A DNA stretch of 5,719 nucleotides, taken from NCBI GenBank assembly GCA_003448025.1, contig DLXL01000194.1, positions 1-5,719 of the forward strand, written 5' to 3'. The notes below the pieces were generated by a model. That model was not told the origin of the DNA. It was given only the letters and a program-made list of their open reading frames with translations, and did no database searches. The translations under genes were made by a program, and so were the position numbers. The stretch is from Saprospirales bacterium (GTDB taxonomy: Bacteria > Bacteroidota > Bacteroidia > Chitinophagales > Saprospiraceae). Below, in pieces: positions 1 to 4,592 of this stretch (positions within the stretch are counted from its first letter, which is position 1; every line of letters begins with the position of its first letter).

Positions 1-185
1 GTTGCCCCAGTCATAATCTGAACGATTCCAACCACAACCAGCGGCACAGATAGTCCGGTATAAAAGGGAGCACCTGCACTGAGCATCACGCCGCCACCAA
101 CAGAACAGGCTGTAATACCAATAGATGCCAATATTTGTCCGCCGATTTTTTCTGCCTGAAAATAGGATTGGATAGGATTATTCAT
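1..185 (-). CDS. Small putative membrane protein, N-terminal part only (cut by window start)
   Basis: An open frame of 61 complete codons starts at the ATG at 185-183 and runs off the window without a stop. It begins MNNPIQSYFQAEKIGGQ. Two hydrophobic stretches are visible, at about residues 17-38 (rich in Gly, Ala and Ser) and 46-60, separated by a short turn with APFYTGL, so an integral membrane protein with at least two helices is likely. No signal peptide or lipobox is seen. It resembles small uncharacterised Bacteroidota membrane proteins with an N-terminal amphipathic segment and a FYxG-x-x-xPL turn, but that is recollection, not a search. The ATG lies 11 nt past the stop of the efflux adaptor on the same strand, so the two are probably co-transcribed. 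It does not look like the start of an RND permease, which normally has a positively charged N-terminus before its first long helix. Function unknown. Confidence 0.6.
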   Translation of the reverse strand, partial: MNNPIQSYFQAEKIGGQILASIGITACSVGGGVMLSAGAPFYTGLSVPLVVVGIVQIMTGA

Positions 186-196
186 AGGTCATTGCG

Positions 197-1240
197 TTAG
201 TCAATTTTAGAAAAGTTCACCTGAGCATCCGGTCGCAGGAAGAGCATGCCGGTTGTACAAACGGTGTCGCCCGGCTGCAGACACTCTGTAATTTCGATCA
301 GACCTGCCTGGCGCACGCCGGTTTTAACCGTAACAAATTTGGCTTTCCCGCCTTTGGCAAGGATAACTTTTTTATCCCTTGCCTGTGGAATAATAGCCTG
401 ATTAGGAATCATGAGGGCTTGAGGTTTATTGCCAAGTGCAAGGCTCACCTCAGCGAATGCTCCTGGGAGCAATCCCCGGCCATCATTTACCTGTGCACGA
501 ACCATCAGATCACGGGAACCTTCATTGATCCTTTGTTCGGTAGCCTGAATGGTAGCCCGATATGGCGTGGTGCTGCCTTCCACTAAGAACTCAATTGGTT
601 GACCGATCCGCAACATCTGACTGTATTTTTCCGGAACGGAGAAGTCGAGTTTCAGGGCTGATGCAGAGCGAAGCGTGGTGATGGGTGTAGCCGGTGTTAC
701 ATAGGCGCCCGGACTGATCCGCCTCAGGCCCAGCACCCCATCGTAGGGCGCCCGGAGTTCCGTTTTTGTCAGATTGATACGCAGCAACTCCATATCAGCA
801 CGGAAGGTTTGCGCCTGAAGTACGGCAAGGGCATATTCCTGCTGACTTACGCCTTTCACCTTGAGCAATTCTCCCAGGCGTTGTTCGGTTATTTCGGCTT
901 GTTTCAGCTGAGTTTCGAGTTTGCGTAGTTGGGTTTTCAAGTCATCGTCAAATACTTTCAAGAGGAGATCTCCCTTCTTAACAGATTTACCCTCCGGCAA
1001 ATTCAGGCTCACCACACGTCCGGATGCCTCCGGGTGTAACTCCGTTTCTTCAGCAGGCACCAGATTACCGCTGGCTGTAACCTTTTCCGTGAGGGCGCTG
1101 GTCTTTACCACAAAGCCTTCAACAGCATTCACCGTCAGGGAAGATTTAGCTGGAGCGCCCCCAGCCCCTGGCGCCTGATCAGTTTTACCGCAGGAGAGCA
1201 GCAGGAATACACTCAGAAACGAAAAGGAAAAGTATCTCAT
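197..1240 (-). CDS. RND/MFP-family efflux periplasmic adaptor lipoprotein
   Basis: This 347-residue protein is a membrane fusion (periplasmic adaptor) subunit that would link an inner-membrane transporter to an outer-membrane channel. The N-terminus is a lipoprotein signal peptide: a hydrophobic run, then lipobox LLSC with the lipidated Cys at 17, followed by a flexible Gly/Ala/Pro linker (about 22-35). Domains follow the MexA/AcrA order: first half of the barrel-sandwich (lipoyl) domain at about 55-98, with SGRVVSLNLPEGKSVKKGD; an alpha-helical hairpin at about 100-160, including VKGVSQQEY; second lipoyl half with the family-typical ELRAPYDGVLGLR (161-173) and SPGAYV; a beta-barrel at about 195-270; and a membrane-proximal domain at about 275-345. 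Length is slightly short for the family (usually about 350-400). Two cysteines near the C-terminus (320, 328) are uncommon in such proteins. No permease or TolC-like gene lies in the window; the next gene downstream encodes a small membrane protein. The substrate cannot be told. Confidence 0.93.
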   Translation of the reverse strand: MRYFSFSFLSVFLLLSCGKTDQAPGAGGAPAKSSLTVNAVEGFVVKTSALTEKVTASGNLVPAEETELHPEASGRVVSLNLPEGKSVKKGDLLLKVFDDDLKTQLRKLETQLKQAEITEQRLGELLKVKGVSQQEYALAVLQAQTFRADMELLRINLTKTELRAPYDGVLGLRRISPGAYVTPATPITTLRSASALKLDFSVPEKYSQMLRIGQPIEFLVEGSTTPYRATIQATEQRINEGSRDLMVRAQVNDGRGLLPGAFAEVSLALGNKPQALMIPNQAIIPQARDKKVILAKGGKAKFVTVKTGVRQAGLIEITECLQPGDTVCTTGMLFLRPDAQVNFSKID

Positions 1241-1283
1241 TAATAAAATGGGTCAGAGTGAATACTACCTGAAAACTGGTTTG

Positions 1284-1326
1284 GTTTTAGAGCTTGCAGG
1301 TTCTCAGAGCCTGCAAGGTTTAAAAC
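1284..1326. repeat. 43-bp imperfect palindrome, REP-like
   Basis: Two 20-nt arms (1284-1303 and 1307-1326) flank a 3-nt centre (TCA). As RNA, 17 of the 20 positions form Watson-Crick pairs and two form G-U pairs, leaving one G-G mismatch (1292/1318). The core arms are CTTGCAGG (1293-1300) and CCTGCAAG (1310-1317), and the outer ends are TTTTA/TAAAA. The hairpin would sit 43 nt before the adaptor start codon. There is no one-sided T-run beyond the stem, so it is not a typical one-way terminator, although the outer A/T ends make it look like a short bidirectional one. Palindromes with a CCTGCAAGG-type core are, from memory, dispersed in many Bacteroidota genomes, so a REP-like element is the favoured reading. 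An operator or a leader hairpin of the adaptor mRNA is the alternative. Confidence 0.7.
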
Positions 1327-1364
1327 AAAGTTGTTCTCTTTTTGAAGGGCTAAAGATATAAAGA

Positions 1365-1378
1365 ACCCACGGGTGGGT
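1365..1378. other. Small GC-rich hairpin in AT-rich intergenic DNA
   Basis: ACCCA (1365-1369) and TGGGT (1374-1378) form a 5-bp stem with a CGGG loop; as DNA it is ACCCAC-GG-GTGGGT. On the plus strand it is followed by TGTTTTGTTT, a weak terminator-like tail, yet no plus-strand gene lies upstream. It could be a regulator-binding site for the adaptor operon or chance. It stands out because the surrounding sequence is AT-rich. Confidence 0.3.
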
Positions 1379-1560
1379 GTTTTGTTTCTTGGTATATTCT
1401 CTAATGCCAATCGCACTGCTTAACCCTGCACTGGTCTCCATTTTTCAACTTAATGCACGTAACACATTGATTTTCACCCAAAAATGAGTATTTTAATTAC
1501 ATCAATAAAAAAATATTGGGCAATAATTAAGCTGATTATCAACAAGTTATGCACTATTCT

Positions 1561-1575
1561 CTAAAAAACTTTTAG
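1561..1575. promoter_or_regulatory. Inverted repeat just upstream of the rplM promoter
   Basis: CTAAAA (1561-1566) and TTTTAG (1570-1575) form a perfect 6-bp inverted repeat around AAC. It ends 7 nt before the -33 TTG of the rplM promoter, where an activator or an UP-like AT element would lie. No known operator was recognised. Confidence 0.3.
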
Positions 1576-1582
1576 CTATTCC

Positions 1583-1613
1583 TTGCATGAGGCGAGGAGT
1601 CGTCTTACTTTTG
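1583..1613 (+). promoter_or_regulatory. Bacteroidota-type promoter of rplM-rpsI-rpsB-tsf
   Basis: TACTTTTG at 1606-1613 matches the Bacteroidota -7 consensus TAnnTTTG at every defined position. A TTG at 1583-1585 lies 20 nt upstream, the spacing expected for the -33 element. The upstream DNA is strongly AT-rich. Transcription should begin about 4-8 nt after the -7 element (roughly 1617-1621), giving a leader of about 80 nt before rplM. The consensus is known from Bacteroides and Flavobacterium primary sigma factors; the assignment here is from sequence alone. Confidence 0.8.
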
Positions 1614-1616
1614 CGG

Positions 1617-1699
1617 CCTCTTTGAGCAAAGGGGGAGGAAATTGACCCGTTTACCTTCTTTCTGAAGCTCATAAAAACGATTCAAATTATTTTCAAAAA
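1617..1699 (+). promoter_or_regulatory. Structured 5' leader of rplM
   Basis: The predicted mRNA starts almost directly with a hairpin: CCTC (1617-1620) pairs with GAGG (1635-1638), and the inner TTTG/CAAA (1621-1624/1627-1630) can add pairs. A second small stem, CTTC (1655-1658) with GAAG (1664-1667) and a 5-nt loop, follows. The last 19 nt before the ATG (1681-1699) contain no G and no Shine-Dalgarno sequence. Ribosomal protein leaders that sense free L13 are known in Firmicutes, and I recall candidate L13 leaders in Bacteroidia, so an autoregulatory element is plausible here. I cannot match a specific model without a covariance search. Confidence 0.4.
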
Positions 1700-2146
1700 A
1701 TGGATACACTGAGCTATCGGACGGTTTCCGTCAGCAAAGAAAATGCGGAGCACAAGTGGTATGTCGTAGATGCTACGAACCAGATCACCGGACGTATGTG
1801 TGCAGAGATCGCTTCCATTCTGCGCGGAAAAAACAAACCGTCTTACACCCCACATGCCGACACGGGCGATTATGTCATTGTGATCAACGCCGAAAAGGTG
1901 CGCTTCACAGGCAAAAAATGGGATCTGAAAGAATACAAGCACCACTCTCACCACCCAGGTGGTTTGAAAGTGCTGACGGCCAGCGAAATGTTGGAAAAAT
2001 TCCCGGAGCGCATCATTGAGCGTGCGATCAAAGGAATGTTGCCAAAAACCAAGTTGGGCCGCGCCATGTACAAAAAACTATTCGTGTACACGGGTTCCGA
2101 GCATCCACATGCTGCTCAGAAACCAGAACCCATCACTTTTAAATGA
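1700..2146 (+). CDS. rplM: 50S ribosomal protein L13
   Basis: L13 is an early-assembly protein of the large ribosomal subunit that binds 23S rRNA. The 148-residue product matches the family along its whole length (usual length 140-150). Visible landmarks are W20-YVVDA with the following [16 protein letters not shown] (29-44), YTPH...[12 protein letters not shown] (49-67), the basic turn TGKKW (70-74), HHPGG (84-88), and the C-terminal signature [10 protein letters not shown] (112-121) ending in [16 protein letters not shown]. The ATG at 1700 is the natural start. No Shine-Dalgarno sequence precedes it; the upstream tract is A/U-rich, as usual for highly expressed Bacteroidota genes. It is the first gene of the cluster and follows the promoter at 1583-1613. 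rpsI, its usual partner, comes 140 nt downstream. Confidence 0.98.
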   Translation: MDTLSYRTVSVSKENAEHKWYVVDATNQITGRMCAEIASILRGKNKPSYTPHADTGDYVIVINAEKVRFTGKKWDLKEYKHHSHHPGGLKVLTASEMLEKFPERIIERAIKGMLPKTKLGRAMYKKLFVYTGSEHPHAAQKPEPITFK

Positions 2147-2201
2147 GTTTTTGTGTTTTCAATGGGTAAAATTGTTTGTGATTGAGGTTTCATCAAGAAG
2201 G

Positions 2202-2283
2202 TAATTTCAAACCCTTCAAACACTTCAAACCCTTCAAACCCATCAAACACATCACTTATTCCACCTTACATTCTCACATTCTT
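2202..2283 (+). promoter_or_regulatory. G-free leader tract before rpsI
   Basis: On the plus strand these 82 consecutive nt contain no G at all, ending three nt before the rpsI start codon. RNA lacking G cannot form G-C or G-U pairs with itself, so this stretch should remain largely single-stranded. In a phylum that seldom uses Shine-Dalgarno pairing, an open leader could help 30S subunits load. The absence of G is seen directly; the translational role is inference. Confidence 0.55.
2206..2250 (+). repeat. Five tandem 9-bp repeats (TTCAAACCC type)
   Basis: The units are TTCAAACCC, TTCAAACAC, TTCAAACCC, TTCAAACCC and ATCAAACAC, placed head to tail at 2206, 2215, 2224, 2233 and 2242. A partial sixth, ATCAC, follows. 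They lie in the rplM-rpsI gap, 36 nt before the rpsI start. Because the unit is a multiple of three, the region stays open in the rpsI frame and would read FKP/FKH repeats, but S9 has no such extension. Slippage-type expansion or contraction between strains is likely. Confidence 0.85.
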
Positions 2284-2286
2284 GAT

Positions 2287-2673
2287 ATGGAAATGATAAA
2301 TGCTGTGGGTCGCCGCAAAACTGCTGTCGCCCGCGTTTATTTGATGAAAGGAGAAGGAAAAATCACGGTAAACGGCAAGGACTACCGTGAGTACTTTCCC
2401 CAAATTCACGTTCAGCACAACGTAACCGATCCATTTGCGGTAGTAGGTATTGAAAATGCTTACGACCTCAAAGTAAACGTAAGCGGTGGTGGCTACAAAG
2501 GCCAGTCTGAAGCTGTACGCATGGGTCTGAGCCGCGCTCTGGTGAAACTCAACGAAGAGTTCCGTTCGCCGTTGAAGGCCCGGAAATTCCTCACGCGCGA
2601 CAGCCGTGCCGTAGAACGCAAGAAATACGGTAAGCCTAAAGCGCGCAAGAACTTCCAGTTCTCCAAGCGTTAA
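2287..2673 (+). CDS. rpsI: 30S ribosomal protein S9
   Basis: S9 belongs to the head of the small subunit, and its C-terminal tail reaches the P-site tRNA. From the ATG at 2287 the product is 128 residues, the usual length for Bacteroidota S9, beginning MEMINAVGRRKTAVARV. Landmarks are the N-terminal GRRKTAVARV, GKITVNGKD, EYFP, the signature GGGYKGQSEAVRMGLSRAL (residues about 52-70), and the basic tail VERKKYGKPKARKNFQFSKR with the invariant terminal SKR. The frame stays open upstream to an ATG at 2182. That longer start is rejected because it would add 35 residues of low-complexity FKP repeats absent from the family. An ATG at 2293 is a second possible start, but Bacteroidota S9 normally begins with Met-Glu followed by two residues and N-A-x-GRRK. 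No Shine-Dalgarno sequence is present. rpsB follows after 46 nt. Confidence 0.96.
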   Translation: MEMINAVGRRKTAVARVYLMKGEGKITVNGKDYREYFPQIHVQHNVTDPFAVVGIENAYDLKVNVSGGGYKGQSEAVRMGLSRALVKLNEEFRSPLKARKFLTRDSRAVERKKYGKPKARKNFQFSKR

Positions 2674-2719
2674 TGTTTGGAACAGATTTTACTTCTTCAA
2701 CATTAAAATTCACCTTCTC

Positions 2720-3445
2720 ATGCAGAAGCCAACATACAAGGAACTCCTCGACGCCGGCTGCCACTTCGGTCACCTGCGCAAAAAATGGAACCCTAAAATG
2801 ACTCCATACATTTTTATGGAGCACAAAGGGGTTCACATCATCGACCTCAACCGCACTGCCGACATGCTGGAGCGCTCTGCCCTGGCTATGAAAGCCATGG
2901 CCAAAAGCGGCAAAAAAATCATGTTCGTAGCCACTAAAAAGCAAGCCCGTGAAATCGTGCAGAAAGCTGCCGAAAGCGTTGGCATGCCTTTCGTAACCGA
3001 ACGCTGGCTGGGTGGTATGATGACTAACTTCGCCACTATCCGCAAATCGGTGAAGAAAATGCAGCACATTGAGCGCGTTTTGGCCGACACTACGTTGACC
3101 AGCATTACCAAGAAAGAACGCCTCATGTTCGGTCGTGAACACACCAAAATGAGCAAGCACTTCGGCGGTATCGAACAACTCAACCGCCTGCCTTCCGCAG
3201 TGTTTATTGTGGACATCCACCACGAACATCTTGCCCTGGCAGAAGCTAAAAAACTGAACGTAAAAACGTTCGGTATGGTAGATACCAACTCCGATCCAAC
3301 TCTGGTGGATTTTGCTATCCCAAGCAACGACGACGCATCCAAGTCTATCGCATTCATCACCAACTACCTCACGGCTGCTATCCGTGAAGGTCTGGAAGAG
3401 CGTAAAGCCGCTAAAGGTGATGAAAAAGAAGGTTCTGAAGCATAA
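2720..3445 (+). CDS. rpsB: 30S ribosomal protein S2
   Basis: S2 is a late-joining protein of the 30S subunit, bound between head and body on the solvent side; it is needed for S1 function where S1 exists. The 241-residue product matches the family over its full length. Landmarks are LLDAGCHFGHLRKKWNPKM (9-27) with PYIF and HIIDL, the FVATKKQA block (69-76), ERWLGGMMTNF (94-104), and the second signature covering PSAVFIVDIHHEHLALAEA and VDTNSDP (158-193), then IPSNDDASKSI. The C-terminus is a charged, probably disordered tail (AAKGDEKEGSEA), a common variable feature. The start at 2720 fits Bacteroidota homologues. The 34 nt before it contain no G and no Shine-Dalgarno sequence. It lies between rpsI and tsf; the rpsB-tsf pairing is conserved in most bacteria. 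Confidence 0.98.
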   Translation: MQKPTYKELLDAGCHFGHLRKKWNPKMTPYIFMEHKGVHIIDLNRTADMLERSALAMKAMAKSGKKIMFVATKKQAREIVQKAAESVGMPFVTERWLGGMMTNFATIRKSVKKMQHIERVLADTTLTSITKKERLMFGREHTKMSKHFGGIEQLNRLPSAVFIVDIHHEHLALAEAKKLNVKTFGMVDTNSDPTLVDFAIPSNDDASKSIAFITNYLTAAIREGLEERKAAKGDEKEGSEA

Positions 3446-3450
3446 AGCAT

Positions 3451-3496
3451 CGAACCGGCAGGTTAAGTCTTAGTAAATTCATAGCCTGCCGGTTTG
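3451..3496 (+). terminator. 15-bp stem-loop between rpsB and tsf (possible attenuator or processing site)
   Basis: CGAACCGGCAGGTTA (3451-3465) pairs with TAGCCTGCCGGTTTG (3482-3496) over 15 positions, two of them G-U, around a 16-nt loop. It begins 5 nt after the rpsB stop. The stem is strong, but only TTT falls at its end and no U-tract follows, so it is not a standard intrinsic terminator. A partial terminator, a 3'-end stabiliser of the rpsB mRNA or an RNase cleavage point would each fit. In E. coli a partial terminator also lies between rpsB and tsf. It overlaps the -33 of the possible tsf promoter. Confidence 0.55.
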
Positions 3497-3523
3497 CCTA
3501 CTGCTCAGACCTCTATTCTTTTG
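3493..3523 (+). promoter_or_regulatory. Possible internal promoter for tsf
   Basis: TTTG at 3493-3496 is followed after 19 nt by TTCTTTTG at 3516-3523, which matches the Bacteroidota -7 element TAnnTTTG except for one base (A to T). The spacing is ideal. The start point would fall near 3527-3531, at the foot of the small hairpin at 3528-3543, giving a leader of about 45 nt. This mirrors the arrangement before rplM. One mismatch in a six-base consensus makes chance a real possibility. Confidence 0.35.
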
Positions 3524-3527
3524 CCCC

Positions 3528-3543
3528 CTCGCCTGATAGCGAG
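3528..3543 (+). other. Small hairpin in the tsf leader
   Basis: CTCGC (3528-3532) pairs with GCGAG (3539-3543) around the loop CTGATA. The following AACTCTTTTATTTT is T-rich but not a continuous run, so the hairpin is a weak terminator candidate. It could equally be a 5'-end hairpin if tsf is transcribed from its own promoter. Nothing further can be said from sequence. Confidence 0.35.
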
Positions 3544-3573
3544 AACTCTTTTATTTTAAACTTTCAACAAGCA

Positions 3574-4404
3574 ATGACAAAAGTTTCTGCTGCTGATATT
3601 GCCAAACTGCGCGAATTGACCGGCGCAGGTATGATGGATTGTAAAAAGGCCCTGGAAGAATCCAACGGCGACACCGAAGCTGCTCAGGATTGGCTTCGTA
3701 AAAAAGGAATTGCCAAAGCTGCCAAGCGTGAAGACCGCGAAGCCAAAGAAGGCGTGGTAGTGGCTAAGATCAACGCCGACAGCACCAAAGCAATCGTATT
3801 AGCTTTGAACTGCGAAACCGACTTCGTAGCGCGTAATGATAACTTCATCGCGTTGACCAATAAAATTGCCGATGTAGCACTGGCTAACTTCCCGCAAACC
3901 CTGGAAGCGCTGCTCGCATTGCCATTTGATGCCAGCGGTACTATCGGCGACAAAGTAGCCGAGCAAACCGGTATCATTGGTGAAAAAGTAGAAATCAGCC
4001 GCTATGAGCCAATCACCGGCGCGCAGATCCTTACCTACAATCACTCCAACAACAAACGCTCTGTTGCCGTTGCACTGAGTAAAGCCGGCAGCAACTTCGA
4101 ACAGGCTGGCCGCGACGTGGCGATGCAAATTGCAGCCATGAACCCGGTTTCTGTAAGCCGCGACGATGTAGATCCGAAGATTATTGAAAAAGAAATCGAA
4201 ATCGGTAAGGAACTGGCTCGTAACGAAGGTAAAGCCGAGGAAATGCTCGAGAAAATTGCTCAGGGCCGTTTGAACAAATTCTTCCAGGAAAGCACCCTGC
4301 TTAGCCAGAAGTTTGTAAAGAACAACGACCAAACGGTAGATCAATACCTTCGCTCTCTGGACAAAGACCTTACTGTAACAGCGTTTAAGCACATTTCGCT
4401 GTAA
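3574..4404 (+). CDS. tsf: Translation elongation factor Ts
   Basis: EF-Ts is the cytoplasmic nucleotide exchange factor that removes GDP from EF-Tu. The 276-residue product is full length for a Bacteroidota EF-Ts. The N-terminal UBA-like domain (about 1-55) carries VAKLREL-type sequence LRELTGAGMMDCKKALEES (12-30) and the WLRKKGIAKAAKR block (40-52). The core holds the key motif CETDFVARN (80-88), whose Asp83-Phe84 correspond to the residues that disturb the Mg2+ site of EF-Tu in the E. coli complex. The C-terminal region includes VAMQIAAMNP (182-191) and ends in LLSQKFVKNNDQTVDQYL (242-259) before the final strand. The start at 3574 gives the standard MTKVSAADIAKLRE beginning. The preceding 30 nt are A/U-rich with no Shine-Dalgarno sequence. 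The gene follows rpsB after 128 nt and is closed by a strong terminator. Confidence 0.98.
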   Translation: MTKVSAADIAKLRELTGAGMMDCKKALEESNGDTEAAQDWLRKKGIAKAAKREDREAKEGVVVAKINADSTKAIVLALNCETDFVARNDNFIALTNKIADVALANFPQTLEALLALPFDASGTIGDKVAEQTGIIGEKVEISRYEPITGAQILTYNHSNNKRSVAVALSKAGSNFEQAGRDVAMQIAAMNPVSVSRDDVDPKIIEKEIEIGKELARNEGKAEEMLEKIAQGRLNKFFQESTLLSQKFVKNNDQTVDQYLRSLDKDLTVTAFKHISL

Positions 4405-4440
4405 GTCACTATTCGAACACTTTGCACAAACACGTAATAT

Positions 4441-4481
4441 GCAAGCCATCCTGCCCTCCGGTAGCGATGGCTTGCTTTTTT
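4441..4481 (+). terminator. Intrinsic terminator of the ribosomal cluster
   Basis: GCAAGCCATC (4441-4450) pairs perfectly with GATGGCTTGC (4466-4475), and six T residues follow (4476-4481). The stem continues inward past a single bulged C (4465), with CTGCC (4451-4455) pairing to GGTAG (4460-4464) and a CTCC tetraloop. This is a strong factor-independent terminator 36 nt after the tsf stop and separates the cluster from the epimerase operon. Confidence 0.92.
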
Positions 4482-4592
4482 GTAACCGGGTTCAATGCCC
4501 GAATAAAATTACTCCCCTTATTCATAATAGTCACTCAACTTTTACGCTACTAATATATAACTTGGCCCGTAATATAATCGCTAGCACCTCCT

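Larger units (their letters stand above)
1241..1699. other. Divergent intergenic region between efflux operon and ribosomal cluster
   Basis: These 459 nt separate two divergently read operons and contain no convincing gene on either strand. The efflux side (1241-1380) holds a long imperfect palindrome and a small hairpin. The middle (1381-1560) is AT-rich, especially at 1490-1570, and I see no further structure in it apart from a single DnaA-box-like 9-mer. The ribosomal side (1561-1699) holds an inverted repeat, a clear Bacteroidota promoter and a structured leader. For the adaptor gene I found no clean minus-strand promoter: the best match is CAACTTTG (1333-1326, one mismatch to TAnnTTTG) without a good -33 partner. 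Confidence 0.8.

Noticed and set aside
921..1178. 85-codon plus-strand open frame inside the adaptor gene
   Set aside because: It is antisense to a well-supported adaptor gene and encodes no recognisable protein.
1536..1544. TTATCAACA, an 8 of 9 match to a DnaA box
   Set aside because: It is a single site with no cluster of boxes, no dnaA/dnaN/gidA context and no origin-like structure; expected by chance in AT-rich DNA.
2151..2174. TTG plus TAAAATTG as an internal promoter for rpsI
   Set aside because: The spacing is only 13 nt and the -7 has a mismatch; continuous transcription from the rplM promoter is simpler.
2182..2286. Upstream in-frame ATG that would lengthen S9 by 35 residues
   Set aside because: The added part is low-complexity FKP repeats not found in S9, and the family-typical start is at 2287. 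An open frame is expected here because a G-free tract can contain only TAA stops.
2636..3229. Long minus-strand open frame across rpsI/rpsB (197 codons)
   Set aside because: It lies antisense to clear ribosomal protein genes, and its His/Phe-rich composition is typical of a shadow frame under codon bias.
3799..4449. Long minus-strand open frame antisense to tsf (216 codons)
   Set aside because: It is antisense to an unmistakable EF-Ts gene and starts inside the terminator hairpin; no recognisable domain.
4558..4565. TAACTTGG as a -7 element for the epimerase operon
   Set aside because: It has one mismatch to TAnnTTTG and no TTG or TTTG at the expected 19-21 nt upstream; too weak to annotate.
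4573..4578. TATAAT, a perfect E. coli-type -10 hexamer before the epimerase gene
   Set aside because: Bacteroidota primary sigma factors use TAnnTTTG instead, there is no -35 partner, and the start point would fall almost on the start codon.
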